Shown here: positions 15,364 to 23,841 of the stretch, in pieces | Numbering within the stretch: the first letter of the stretch is position 1 | Layout: every line of letters begins with the position of its first letter | Origin: Cellulophaga sp. HaHaR_3_176 | GTDB lineage: Bacteria > Bacteroidota > Bacteroidia > Flavobacteriales > Flavobacteriaceae | Assembly (NCBI RefSeq): GCF_019021925.1 | Contig: NZ_CP058990.1 | Span: forward strand, 1,232,001 to 1,296,000 | Length of the DNA: 64,000 nucleotides | Reading direction: 5' to 3' | Translations under genes and position numbers: made by a program | The notes under the pieces: generated by a model | What the model was told of the DNA's origin: nothing | What the model saw: the letters and a program-made list of their open reading frames with translations, nothing else | Databases searched by the model: none

Positions 15364-17746
15364 TACTTAATAACATATCTAGGGCTACCATATCAGGTAC
15401 TAAAACTTGTCTTGCTTTACTACCTTCAAAAGAACCTACAATACCAGCAGCTTCTAATTGATCAATGATACGACCTGCTCGATTATAACCTAATTTTAAT
15501 TTTCTTTGAATTAAAGATGCTGATCCTTGCTGTGCAATTACAATTACTTCAGCAGCATCTCTAAACAAAACATCTCTATCTGATATATTATAATCAATAC
15601 TTGTGCCACTTTCTTCACCAACATATTCTGGTAATAAATGAGCATCTGGATAAGCTCTTTGAGAACCTATAAACTCTACAATTTTTGCTACTTCAGGAGT
15701 ATCTACAAAAGCACATTGTATACGAGTGACATCGTTACCTTGTGTGTACAACATGTCACCTCTACCAATTAATTGATCTGCACCTTGCGCATCTAAAATT
15801 GTTCTTGAATCTATTTTAGAGGTTACTCTAAATGCAATTCTGGCGGGGAAGTTAGCTTTTATAATACCTGTAATAACGTTTACAGACGGTCTTTGTGTAG
15901 CAATAATTAAGTGAATACCGATTGCTCTGGCTAATTGTGCTAAACGTGCGATAGGTGTTTCTACTTCTTTACCAGCCGTCATAATTAGATCGGCAAACTC
16001 ATCAATAACCAAAACAATGTACGGTAAAAACATGTGGCCATCGTTAGGGTTTAATTTTCTTGCTTTAAACTTGGTATTGTATTCTTTTAAATTACGTACT
16101 AATGCTAATTTTAGCAGTTCGTAACGGTTATCCATTTCAATACAAAGTGAGTTTAATGTGTGTATTACTTTTGTATTATCTGTAATAATAGCATCTTCAG
16201 AATCTGGTAATTTTGCTAAAAAGTGACGTTCAATTTTATTGAATAATGTAAGTTCAACCTTTTTAGGGTCGATTAATACAAATTTTACTTCAGCTGGGTG
16301 TTTTTTGTATAATAAAGATGTTAAAACAGCATTTAAACCAACAGATTTACCTTGCCCTGTAGCACCTGCCATTAACAAGTGAGGCATTTTTGCTAAATCG
16401 ACTACGAATGTTTCATTACTAATCGTTTTACCGAACGCAATAGGTAGTTCCATCTCTGCTTTTTGAAATTTAGCAGATGTAATTACCGAACGCATAGAAA
16501 CAATCGTTGAATTTTTGTTAGGTACTTCTATACCAATAGTTCCTTTGCCAGGTATTGGTGCAATAATACGAATACCTAATGCTGCAAGTGAAAGTGCTAT
16601 ATCATCTTCTAAATTTTTAATTTTAGAAATACGAACACCTGCTTCTGGTACAATTTCATATAAAGTAACTGTAGGACCTATGGTTGCTTTAATTTGTGCA
16701 ATTCCAATTTTATAATTTTTTAAGGTATCTACAATCTTATTTTTATTTTCTTCTAATTCTTCTTGATTTATCGTAATACCACCTGTTACACCATGTTGAT
16801 CAAGCAATTCTATGGTAGGAAATTTGTAGTTACCTAATTCTAAGGTAGGGTCGAACTCTCCATAATCCTCAACAAGTTTACTTGCTAAATTATCGGTAAC
16901 TTCTGTTTCTTCAACAACTTTTTCGACTTCCATAGTAAGATTATCCATTTCAATGGATTCCTCTTCTTCGGGAACACTTATTTCAAAATCATTAGATACA
17001 ACCTCTGGTTTTGGCTCAGGCTTAATATCAGGAATGTCTTTTTTATGAGTGTAAGTATCTACAACAGCTTGTTTCTCTTCTTTTTTAATAAGTGCTTCAA
17101 TTTCTTCCTCACTGTAAGTTTCAGAAGATTCTGTGGTATTAAATTCAGAGGTTATATCTTTTTTCTTTTTGTTGAAATATTCGCTGGCCATTTCAGGCGT
17201 TAGTTTAAATAAGCGAACAAGTATAATTACCAACCCAAATAGCAGTAATAAAAAAACACCAACTTTACCAGCAAAATCTTGTAGAAAGTCATTCATTTCG
17301 TAACCGATAACTCCACCTAATAAAGGTCTTTTTTCTGCAAAAAAGCCAAGAGTAATCGATATCCAAATAATAAAAACTAATCCCCAAATCCACTTTCTTA
17401 AAAGTCCTTGCTTTTGCTGACTTAAAAAAAGTTGTAATCCGGTAATAAAAAAAAGAAAAGTAAATATAATAGATGCTAGCCCGAAGCCTTTGTACATGAA
17501 GAAGTGGCTAACGCTCGCACCAAATTTATTTAGTAAATTTTTAGCTTGCTGGTTTCGATCTGAAAATTCAGATAATAAGCTTTGATCGTCTTGCCAAGTG
17601 AAATAGAAAGAAATAAAAGAAAAGAACAAAGCGATGCTCAGAAGCATAATTAAGCTACCGAGTATAATTTTGTTTTGTTTTGATAATTTATAAGAACGGC
17701 TCTTTTTAGGAGCTGCTGCTTTTGAGCTTTTTGCCTTTTTTGCCAT
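15350..17746 (-). CDS. ftsK: DNA translocase FtsK
   Basis: 798 residues. Four N-terminal membrane helices span about 30-185. An acidic, low-complexity linker (about 190-300) is shorter than in E. coli. The RecA-like motor carries Walker A GATGQGKSVG near 460 and the Walker B segment LVIDEFADL. The C-terminal winged-helix gamma domain (about 735-798) reads SASLIQRKLKLGYNRAGRIIDQLE. FtsK pumps DNA through the closing septum and activates XerCD at dif. It is chromosomal housekeeping, not a conjugation protein, since the gamma domain and TM layout are complete. First gene of the envelope operon. Confidence 0.97.
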   Translation of the reverse strand: MAKKAKSSKAAAPKKSRSYKLSKQNKIILGSLIMLLSIALFFSFISFYFTWQDDQSLLSEFSDRNQQAKNLLNKFGASVSHFFMYKGFGLASIIFTFLFFITGLQLFLSQQKQGLLRKWIWGLVFIIWISITLGFFAEKRPLLGGVIGYEMNDFLQDFAGKVGVFLLLLFGLVIILVRLFKLTPEMASEYFNKKKKDITSEFNTTESSETYSEEEIEALIKKEEKQAVVDTYTHKKDIPDIKPEPKPEVVSNDFEISVPEEEESIEMDNLTMEVEKVVEETEVTDNLASKLVEDYGEFDPTLELGNYKFPTIELLDQHGVTGGITINQEELEENKNKIVDTLKNYKIGIAQIKATIGPTVTLYEIVPEAGVRISKIKNLEDDIALSLAALGIRIIAPIPGKGTIGIEVPNKNSTIVSMRSVITSAKFQKAEMELPIAFGKTISNETFVVDLAKMPHLLMAGATGQGKSVGLNAVLTSLLYKKHPAEVKFVLIDPKKVELTLFNKIERHFLAKLPDSEDAIITDNTKVIHTLNSLCIEMDNRYELLKLALVRNLKEYNTKFKARKLNPNDGHMFLPYIVLVIDEFADLIMTAGKEVETPIARLAQLARAIGIHLIIATQRPSVNVITGIIKANFPARIAFRVTSKIDSRTILDAQGADQLIGRGDMLYTQGNDVTRIQCAFVDTPEVAKIVEFIGSQRAYPDAHLLPEYVGEESGTSIDYNISDRDVLFRDAAEVIVIAQQGSASLIQRKLKLGYNRAGRIIDQLEAAGIVGSFEGSKARQVLVPDMVALDMLLSNEKK

Positions 17747-17809
17747 TAAATCTTGTATTCTTTGGGCTAAAATACGAATTTACCGATTAAGCTTTTGGTA
17801 TTGTTTTTT

Positions 17810-18178
17810 TTAAAAAATTTTAGGAACGTAAATAATAAGTCCTATTATTATAGATGCAATAGATACGAACATAACAGCACCAGCAGCAATATCTTTTATA
17901 AACCCGATTTTTTCATCAAATTCGGGTTGTATAAAATCAGCTATTTTTTCTGCAGCAGTATTCATACCTTCCATTCCTAAAACCAATGCTACTGCAAAGA
18001 TTTGTAAAATCCATTCAGTATTGGTAATATCAAAATAAAAACCTAGAATAGTCATAACTACGGCAATAAAAACTTGTATTTTAATACTAGCTTCTGTGCG
18101 TATTAAAAGAAAGGCTCCGCGAAGTGCGAAGCCTACACTTTTTATTCTATTTACTAAAAATGATTCCTTTTTAGGCAT
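17810..18178 (-). CDS. dgkA: Diacylglycerol kinase family protein (DgkA/undecaprenol kinase type)
   Basis: 122 residues with three membrane helices and the family signature EGMNTAAEKIAD on the middle helix, followed by KDIAAGAV. It phosphorylates diacylglycerol or undecaprenol at the inner membrane, recycling lipid carriers. A basic, amphipathic N-terminus (NRIKSVGFALRGAF) is typical. It overlaps the end of tpx by 8 bases, so the two are probably co-transcribed, although their roles are unrelated. Confidence 0.93.
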   Translation of the reverse strand: MPKKESFLVNRIKSVGFALRGAFLLIRTEASIKIQVFIAVVMTILGFYFDITNTEWILQIFAVALVLGMEGMNTAAEKIADFIQPEFDEKIGFIKDIAAGAVMFVSIASIIIGLIIYVPKIF

Positions 18179-18677
18179 CCATTAAAGCTTCTAAAGCTGC
18201 TTTGTAGTTTGGTTCTTCAGTAGTTTCAGCAACTTGTTCTGTATAAATTACATTTCCTTCTTCATTTAAAACAACTACAGATCTAGAGTGTAGTGGAGCT
18301 AAAGGTCCGTCAGAAAATGATAAACCATATGTTGTACCGAAATTACCATCTTTAAAATCAGAAAGCATTTCTACATTTGAAATTCCTTCAGCACCACAAA
18401 AACGTGTTTGTGCAAATGGTAAATCTTTAGAAATACATAAAACAACTGTATTATCTAATTCAGCAGCTTCTGTATTAAATTGTCTAACCGATTGTGCACA
18501 TGTGCCTGTATCAACACTAGGGAAGATGTTAAGCACTACTTTTTTACCTTTGTAGCTGTCTAAACTAGCTGGTGATAAATCGTTTTTTGTAAGTGAAAAA
18601 CTAGGTGCTTTTGTACCAATTTCTGGTAAAGTACCTAATGTATGTATTTGATTTCCTTTTAATGTAACTGTTGCCAT
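18171..18677 (-). CDS. tpx: Thiol peroxidase Tpx
   Basis: 168 residues, the normal Tpx length. The peroxidatic cysteine is C60 in SVDTGTCAQS and the resolving cysteine is C94 in RFCGAEG. LAPLHSRSVVVLNEEG is the usual late strand. It is an atypical 2-Cys peroxiredoxin that removes lipid and hydrogen peroxide using thioredoxin. A thioredoxin-like protein and ahpC lie just upstream on the same strand, giving a compact peroxide-defence group. Confidence 0.97.
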   Translation of the reverse strand: MATVTLKGNQIHTLGTLPEIGTKAPSFSLTKNDLSPASLDSYKGKKVVLNIFPSVDTGTCAQSVRQFNTEAAELDNTVVLCISKDLPFAQTRFCGAEGISNVEMLSDFKDGNFGTTYGLSFSDGPLAPLHSRSVVVLNEEGNVIYTEQVAETTEEPNYKAALEALMDA

Positions 18678-18760
18678 GATAATTCTATTTAATTCTGCGT
18701 GAAATTAAAAAATATATATGTGATATATAAGAATTAAGGATTTAAATTTTAGGAAATAAA

Positions 18761-18790
18761 AAAGTCTGTTTATTTAAATAAACAGACTTT
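18761..18790 (-). terminator. Terminator of the thioredoxin-like / small-protein operon
   Basis: A 30-base perfect palindrome (AAAGTCTGTTTATTT and its complement) followed on the - strand by TTTTATTT. It separates the 19.4-18.8 kb gene pair from tpx. Confidence 0.88.
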
Positions 18791-18810
18791 TATAATAGGA
18801 TAGTATATTT

Positions 18811-19068
18811 TTATTTATCTATAGAGCCCATAACTCTTTGCATAAAGTTATTTATGGCTTCTTTTTTAGGGGTACCTTCTTTTATAGATTTATGAACTTC
18901 AACAGCTCCGTACATATTAGAGATTAACTCTCCAATTACATCTAGTTCTTCATCTTTTAAAGAAGAAACTTCTGTTAAAGCTTCTAATGTTTCTATAGTT
19001 TCGATTACGTAATCTTCATCGTTTTCTTCGATAAAGTTAGTAAGGTGTTTAATTACTGGTAACTTCAC
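18811..19068 (-). CDS. Small conserved acidic helical protein (DUF6952-like)
   Basis: 85 residues, strongly acidic and all-helical by eye (HLTNFIEENDEDYVIETIE ... FMQRVMGSI). It resembles a flavobacterial family of unknown function (DUF6952, from memory). It overlaps the 3' end of the thioredoxin-like gene by 20 bases, so the two are translated together. It may be a partner or regulator of the thioredoxin-like protein; nothing in the sequence says how. Confidence 0.8.
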   Translation of the reverse strand: MKLPVIKHLTNFIEENDEDYVIETIETLEALTEVSSLKDEELDVIGELISNMYGAVEVHKSIKEGTPKKEAINNFMQRVMGSIDK

Positions 19069-19363
19069 TGATCAATTCTTTTAAAACATCATATTTATTT
19101 GTTTGTACTTGCTTTTTTAAAGTTCCTTTAGAAAAAGCGGCAAACGTAGGTAAATTATCTACATTGGCTAATTTTCTAGACTCAGGAAACTTTTCTGCAT
19201 CAGCAATTACAAAAGTGATGTTCTCATTTGTAGTTGCTTCTTTTTTAAACTTAGGCTTCATAATACGGCAGTTACCACACCATGTAGCAGAATATTGAAC
19301 CACAACATTATCGTTTTGGTTAATTATATCTTGTAAGTTATCTTGATCTAATTCTAAAATCAT
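19049..19363 (-). CDS. Thioredoxin-family protein
   Basis: 104 residues, a single thioredoxin fold with the redox motif W-C29-G-N-C32-R in SATWCGNCRIMKPKF and the cis-proline segment VDNLPTFAAF. CGNC differs from the classical CGPC and should shift the redox potential. It is cytosolic (no signal peptide). Lying between ahpC and tpx, it is a plausible reductant for these peroxiredoxins. First of a two-gene operon with the overlapping 85-residue protein. Confidence 0.93.
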   Translation of the reverse strand: MILELDQDNLQDIINQNDNVVVQYSATWCGNCRIMKPKFKKEATTNENITFVIADAEKFPESRKLANVDNLPTFAAFSKGTLKKQVQTNKYDVLKELISEVTSN

Positions 19364-19388
19364 AAGATTTATTTTTTAAGTGAATATT

Positions 19389-19422
19389 AAAAAGTAACCT
19401 GCTTAAAAGCAGATTACTTTTT
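19389..19422 (-). terminator. Terminator of ahpC
   Basis: The stem AAAAAGTAA-CTGCTT pairs with AAGCAGATTACTTTTT with one G-T-type mismatch and is T-rich on the - strand. It lies 24 bases after the ahpC stop. Confidence 0.82.
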
Positions 19423-19445
19423 GAGCACTTTTAAAAGTGTAATTC

Positions 19446-20090
19446 TTAGTTTGCGTGAGAAGCTAAGTATGCAGCAGTACCTTTAGCATTTGCTTGCATA
19501 GCATCTTTTCCTTCTTCCCAGTTTGCAGGACAAACTTCACCTTTTTCTTGTACGTGAGTATAAGCATCAACTAAACGTAAATATTCGTTTACATTTCTAC
19601 CTAATGGCATATGGTTGATACCTTCATGAAATACAGTACCTTCTTCATCAATTAAGTAAGTTGCTCTGTAAGTTACATTATCACCGTCAACAGTAACAAC
19701 ACCAGTTTCATCATCATACTGCTCATTAGTAATATCTAAAATACCTAATGTAGATGCTAAGTTTCTGTTGCTATCTGCTAATATTGGGTATGTAACACCT
19801 TCAATACCACCATTGTCTTTTGCAGTACTTAACCAAGCAAAATGTACTTCAGCAGTATCACAAGAAGCTCCGATTACAAGAGTATTTCTTTTTTCGAATT
19901 CACCTAATGCAGCTTGAAAAGCGTGTAATTCTGTAGGGCAAACAAATGTAAAATCTTTAGGGTACCAAAATAAAACTACTTTCTTGTTGTTTTTTTGTGC
20001 TTCTTCTAAAACATTTAGTTTAAAAGTATCTCCTAAATCGTTCATAGCATTAACGCTTAAATTTGGAAATTTTTTACCTACTATAGCCAT
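19446..20090 (-). CDS. ahpC: Typical 2-Cys peroxiredoxin (AhpC type)
   Basis: 214 residues. The peroxidatic C51 lies in FTFVCPTELH and the resolving C187 in GEVCPANW. A C-terminal tail of 27 residues follows, ending in AAYLASHAN. The YPKDFTFVCP block places it with the Prx1/AhpC class, which reduces hydrogen and organic peroxides and forms decamers. No ahpF is next to it; the neighbouring thioredoxin-like protein may supply electrons. Served by a promoter candidate at 20123-20152 and closed by its own hairpin. Confidence 0.96.
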   Translation of the reverse strand: MAIVGKKFPNLSVNAMNDLGDTFKLNVLEEAQKNNKKVVLFWYPKDFTFVCPTELHAFQAALGEFEKRNTLVIGASCDTAEVHFAWLSTAKDNGGIEGVTYPILADSNRNLASTLGILDITNEQYDDETGVVTVDGDNVTYRATYLIDEEGTVFHEGINHMPLGRNVNEYLRLVDAYTHVQEKGEVCPANWEEGKDAMQANAKGTAAYLASHAN

Positions 20091-20122
20091 ATTATAAATT
20101 TTATTATTATTATTTTGAATAG

Positions 20123-20152
20123 CAAAATTAACACTTAACTCGCCTAATACAA
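20123..20152 (-). promoter_or_regulatory. Promoter of ahpC
   Basis: On the - strand, TTG (20152-20150), a 19-base spacer and TAATTTTG (20130-20123) match the Bacteroidota primary sigma consensus TTG...TAnnTTTG. The start would lie near 20117, giving a leader of about 27 bases. Confidence 0.6.
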
Positions 20153-20284
20153 TTATAATGTATTAGAAAAATTGATGGTACGATAGTGTATAGTAATGGT
20201 GTGGTATTTTTTGATCTAATGCTTAGAAGTTGTTAATTATTACCTGATTTTTTTGCAGGTATCGCAATTAAAAGCTCTTATGTA

Positions 20285-20331
20285 AACTAAAACAGGGGTA
20301 ACTTTTTTAAAAAGTAACCCCTGTTTTAGTT
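20285..20331 (-). terminator. Terminator of the NhaC-type antiporter gene
   Basis: A long inverted repeat (AACTAAAACAGGGG paired with CCCCTGTTTTAGTT) with an A/T-rich inner stem and one mismatch, 15 bases after the antiporter stop. Confidence 0.75.
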
Positions 20332-20345
20332 ATATGATTGATATT

Positions 20346-21842
20346 TTATGACTCTACTTTTTTGGTTGTTACTAATTGCTTAATTTTTATATTAAAAGCA
20401 GCAAATAATAAAGTCATAAAAGGACTTAACCAGTTGAATATTGCATAAACAAAATATTCACCAACACCAACTCCTAAAACACCACTATGGTATGCACCAC
20501 ATGTATTCCAAGGTATAAGTACCGATGTTACGGTACCAGAATCTTCAAGGGTTCTACTTAAATTTTCAGGAGCTAATCCTTTTTCTTTATATGCTTTAGC
20601 AAACATTTTACCAGGCACTACTAAAGCTAAGTATTGATCAGAAGCTGTTACGTTTAATGCTAAACAACTAGCTACAGTACTTGCAAAAAGACTAAATGTA
20701 CTTTCGGCCATACTTAATAAAGCACTACTTATTCTTGATAAGGCTCCTATACCGTCCATAATTCCGCCAAAAACCATAGCACATAATATAAGCCATATCG
20801 TGCCTAACATTCCAGACATTCCTTTTGAAGAAAACAAATCATTTAAAACTTCATTTTCAGTAGCTATTGAAGTGTTTACGGTTATAGCGTTTAAAACTCC
20901 TTTATAGGCAGACTCAAAAGTTAAAGCTTTTGCTCCTGTTATATTCATTACTATTTCAGGCTGAAAAATGATAGCAAAAACACCTCCTAAAAGTGTACCT
21001 ATCAGCAATGCTAAAAGAGGTGGCGTTTTTTTAAGAATCATTAAAATAACAGTTACAGGAACAAGAAATAACCAAGGCGATATATTAAATGTAGCGTCAA
21101 TAGAGTCTAAAATAGATTGTGTATCTGTATTTCCTGTGGTTTCTATATTTAAACCTATTATTATAAAAACAAATAATGTAATTGTAATTGTAGGTATTGT
21201 TGTGTAAAACATATATTTAATATGGGTGAATAACTCACCTCCTGCCATTGCAGGCGCTAAGTTTGTAGTATCACTTAAAGGAGACATTTTATCACCAAAA
21301 TAAGCACCCGATAATATAGCACCTGCTGTCATACCTAATGATATACCTAAGGTTTCACCTATACCTATTAAAGCAATACCAACGGTTGCTGAAGTAGTCC
21401 AAGAACTTCCGGTAGCAACAGATATGATGGAACATATAATAACGCATGCGGCCAAAAATATAGTTGGATTTAATACTTGTAAGCCATAATAAATCATAGA
21501 AGGTATTATACCACTTACTAGCCATGTGCCTGATAAAGCACCAACCATAAGTAGTATTAATAAAGCACCAGTAGTAGATTTAACATTCTCTGCAACTTCA
21601 GACATCATTTGCTCGTACGATACTTTATTAAAAAAGCCAACAATAGCTGCTACAGCAGCGCCTAATAATAAAATAAATTGATTTGAACCACTAAGAGCAT
21701 CGTCACCAAAAACAAAAACATTGTAAGCCAACATGGCTACTAAAATGATTACAGGGATTAAAGCTTCCCAAATACTTAATTCTTTGTTTTCTACAATATG
21801 TTCATTCTCAGGACCTGAAGGGTTAAAGCTTTGGTTTTGCAT
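20346..21842 (-). CDS. nhaC: NhaC-family Na+/H+ antiporter
   Basis: 498 residues with a dozen membrane segments. Family marks are TGSSWTTSATVGIALIGIG, GAYFGDKMSPLSDTTNLAPA and the late TASDQYLALVVPGKMF with LIPWNTCGAYH. NhaC proteins swap sodium for protons across the inner membrane, sometimes coupled to malate/lactate. The KMSPLSDTTN segment lies in the conserved ion path. Single gene with its own terminator; a sodium antiporter would suit a marine lifestyle (inference). Confidence 0.93.
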   Translation of the reverse strand: MQNQSFNPSGPENEHIVENKELSIWEALIPVIILVAMLAYNVFVFGDDALSGSNQFILLLGAAVAAIVGFFNKVSYEQMMSEVAENVKSTTGALLILLMVGALSGTWLVSGIIPSMIYYGLQVLNPTIFLAACVIICSIISVATGSSWTTSATVGIALIGIGETLGISLGMTAGAILSGAYFGDKMSPLSDTTNLAPAMAGGELFTHIKYMFYTTIPTITITLFVFIIIGLNIETTGNTDTQSILDSIDATFNISPWLFLVPVTVILMILKKTPPLLALLIGTLLGGVFAIIFQPEIVMNITGAKALTFESAYKGVLNAITVNTSIATENEVLNDLFSSKGMSGMLGTIWLILCAMVFGGIMDGIGALSRISSALLSMAESTFSLFASTVASCLALNVTASDQYLALVVPGKMFAKAYKEKGLAPENLSRTLEDSGTVTSVLIPWNTCGAYHSGVLGVGVGEYFVYAIFNWLSPFMTLLFAAFNIKIKQLVTTKKVES

Positions 21843-21928
21843 TAAGTATCTCTTAGTTATACTGTAATAATACGATTTTGACGGTTTTCATGCAAGAAAT
21901 TATATACGGTATTTCTATTGTTACTTTT

Positions 21929-23134
21929 TTATGATTTTAAAATTTTTAAAGATACCATGCATTCTCTCATGATAGAATAGGTTCTTTCAATATCATTATC
22001 TAAACCTATTGAAAAACGAATTAAACCTTCTGATAGTCCCATTTTTTTTTGTTCATCTACAGGTATTTCAGAAGATGTAGAAGTGCCTGGTGCACTAAAA
22101 AGTGTTTTATAAAAGCCCAAGCTTACTGCTAAATAGCCAATATTTTTAGTTTGCATTAACTCCATTAAAGCATTTGCATTTTCTAAAGTGTCAACATTTA
22201 ACGTTAATAGACCTCCGTAACCGTATTCAACATTTATTTGCTTAGCCATTATTTTATTCCCAGAATGAGAGTTTAAACCTGGATATGAAACTTTTAGGCC
22301 GTCATTTTCCATTTTTTTAGCTAAAAAATGAGCATTATCACTATGTTTTTTCATTCTGATATGAAGTGTACGCATATTTTTTAAAATAGAGGAAGCTCTT
22401 AAACTATCTAATGTACTCCCTAAAAGCATTGCTGCTCCACTGTTTACATCTTTTAAGCTTGAGCAAAAATCAATGGTACCACATACAACACCGGCAACAC
22501 AATCGCTAGTGCCATTTATAAATTTTGTAAGACTGTGAATTACAATATCAGCACCTAGTTTTGTGGGAGTTATTGAAAGAGGTGAAAAAGTGTTATCGAC
22601 AACTAAAGGAAGATTGTATTTTTTTGCAAGTTCAGAAAGTGCTTTTATATCTGCAACTTCTAAAAGAGGATTGCTGACAGCTTCACAATAAATCATTTTT
22701 GTGTTTTTCGTAATTGCTTTTTCAACAGTTTCAATACTTGTAGTATCAACAAAAGAAGTTTTAATATTAAATTTCTTTAAAAAGTTTTTCATAAAAGCAT
22801 AAGTACCACCATAAATAGTTCGGCTACTCACAATATGATCATTTGCATCACATAATTGCAAAATAACAGAAGTTATAGCTCCCATACCACTAGCATAAAC
22901 ATTTGCTGATTCAGTATCTTCTAACGCGGCTAATGCCTCCCCTAAATATAAATTAGAAGGTGTAGAGTGTCTACTATATAAATAACAACCTTCTGTGTTA
23001 CCTTCAAAAGTATCAAACATTGTTTTTGCAGATATAAAGGTATAGGTGGAAGAATCAGAAATAGAAGGGTTGACTCCTCCAAATTCTCCAAAATATTGTA
23101 AATCCTGTAAGTTATTTGCTGCCTTGTAGTCCAT
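21929..23134 (-). CDS. Cys/Met-metabolism PLP enzyme (methionine gamma-lyase or cystathionine synthase/lyase type)
   Basis: 401 residues. The PLP lysine is K204 in VIHSLTKFINGTSD; D180 (VVDNTF) should contact the cofactor nitrogen. The partner tyrosine is Y108 in TIYGGTYAF. Sequences here group with methionine gamma-lyases and cystathionine gamma-synthases. The cysteine that marks classical methionine gamma-lyase after that tyrosine (YGCT) is glycine (YGGT), so the substrate is open. A divergent Lrp/AsnC regulator 156 bases away and palindromes between them suggest amino-acid-dependent control, which favours a catabolic lyase. Cytosolic. Confidence 0.88.
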   Translation of the reverse strand: MDYKAANNLQDLQYFGEFGGVNPSISDSSTYTFISAKTMFDTFEGNTEGCYLYSRHSTPSNLYLGEALAALEDTESANVYASGMGAITSVILQLCDANDHIVSSRTIYGGTYAFMKNFLKKFNIKTSFVDTTSIETVEKAITKNTKMIYCEAVSNPLLEVADIKALSELAKKYNLPLVVDNTFSPLSITPTKLGADIVIHSLTKFINGTSDCVAGVVCGTIDFCSSLKDVNSGAAMLLGSTLDSLRASSILKNMRTLHIRMKKHSDNAHFLAKKMENDGLKVSYPGLNSHSGNKIMAKQINVEYGYGGLLTLNVDTLENANALMELMQTKNIGYLAVSLGFYKTLFSAPGTSTSSEIPVDEQKKMGLSEGLIRFSIGLDNDIERTYSIMRECMVSLKILKS

Positions 23135-23202
23135 ATATCTAAAGTATTAAGAATTTAAAAATATAGATATCATGTTAAATTATCAATATATGTTATTTTT
23201 AA

Positions 23203-23217
23203 TAGTTTTTAAAACTA
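23203..23217. promoter_or_regulatory. Candidate Lrp operator 1
   Basis: TAGTTTTTAAAACTA, a near-palindrome between the divergent PLP-enzyme and Lrp genes. Site 2 at 23234 is its exact reverse complement. Confidence 0.55.
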
Positions 23218-23233
23218 CATAAGTATATTTATT

Positions 23234-23265
23234 TAGTTTTAAAAACTATAATGGTTTTTAAAATT
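23234..23265. promoter_or_regulatory. Candidate Lrp operators 2 and 3
   Basis: TAGTTTTAAAAACTA at 23234-23248 is the reverse complement of site 1 and lies 31 bases from it, close to three helical turns. A weaker third copy, GGTTTTTAAAATT (23253-23265), matches 11 of 13 core bases. Phased repeats upstream of an Lrp gene suggest binding by its octamer. Confidence 0.5.
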
Positions 23266-23290
23266 GTATTTTTAATGAAAAATAATCTTT

Positions 23291-23749
23291 ATGAATTTTG
23301 ACGAAGTTGATATTAAGTTATTGAGTTTATTACAAGAAGATTGTAAAAAGACAACTAAAGAGTATGCCAATAAATTAAATTTATCAGTTACAGCGGTTTA
23401 TGAGCGAATTAAGCGTTTAGAAAAAACAGAAGTTATTGATAAATATGTTGCTTTGATTAATAAGAAACAAGCAAATAAATCATTTACTGCTTTGTGTCAT
23501 GTAAAATTGGTGCAGCACACAAAAGATTATGTTTCACGTTTTGAGAAGGAAGTGGTACAATTAAAGGAAGTAGTGGAATGTTACCATATAAGTGGTGATT
23601 ATGATTACATTTTGAAAATACACGTAAGTGATATGGAAGAGTATAGAGAGTTTATGGTGTCTAAATTAACGGCAATTAGCCACATTGGTAGCACACAGAG
23701 TTCTTTTGTGATTACAGAAGTTAAGCATACCACATCTATACCTATTTAA
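23291..23749 (+). CDS. Lrp/AsnC family transcriptional regulator
   Basis: 152 residues: an N-terminal winged helix (DIKLLSLLQEDCKKTTKEYANKLNLSVTAVYERIKRLEK), a linker strand, and a RAM ligand domain (about 65-145) with a GDYDYILKIHV core. Such proteins bind amino acids and form dimers to octamers on DNA. It is divergent from the Cys/Met PLP enzyme, so that gene and itself are the likely targets. Confidence 0.95.
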   Translation: MNFDEVDIKLLSLLQEDCKKTTKEYANKLNLSVTAVYERIKRLEKTEVIDKYVALINKKQANKSFTALCHVKLVQHTKDYVSRFEKEVVQLKEVVECYHISGDYDYILKIHVSDMEEYREFMVSKLTAISHIGSTQSSFVITEVKHTTSIPI

Positions 23750-23806
23750 TGCAAATTAATAACATAAGTTTAGAACTTATGACGAGTTTAACTCAGAAAT
23801 TAGTAC

Positions 23807-23814
23807 TAATTTTG
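23807..23814 (+). promoter_or_regulatory. Candidate -7 element for lpdA
   Basis: TAATTTTG fits TAnnTTTG and lies 27 bases before the lpdA ATG. No good TTG is seen upstream. Confidence 0.4.
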
Positions 23815-23841
23815 TTAAGTTTTTAAAATTAATTCAAAATT

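Noticed and set aside
15350..17746. FtsK-like protein as a conjugation or mobile-element translocase
   Set aside because: Full chromosomal FtsK layout with the C-terminal gamma domain, in a conserved envelope operon.
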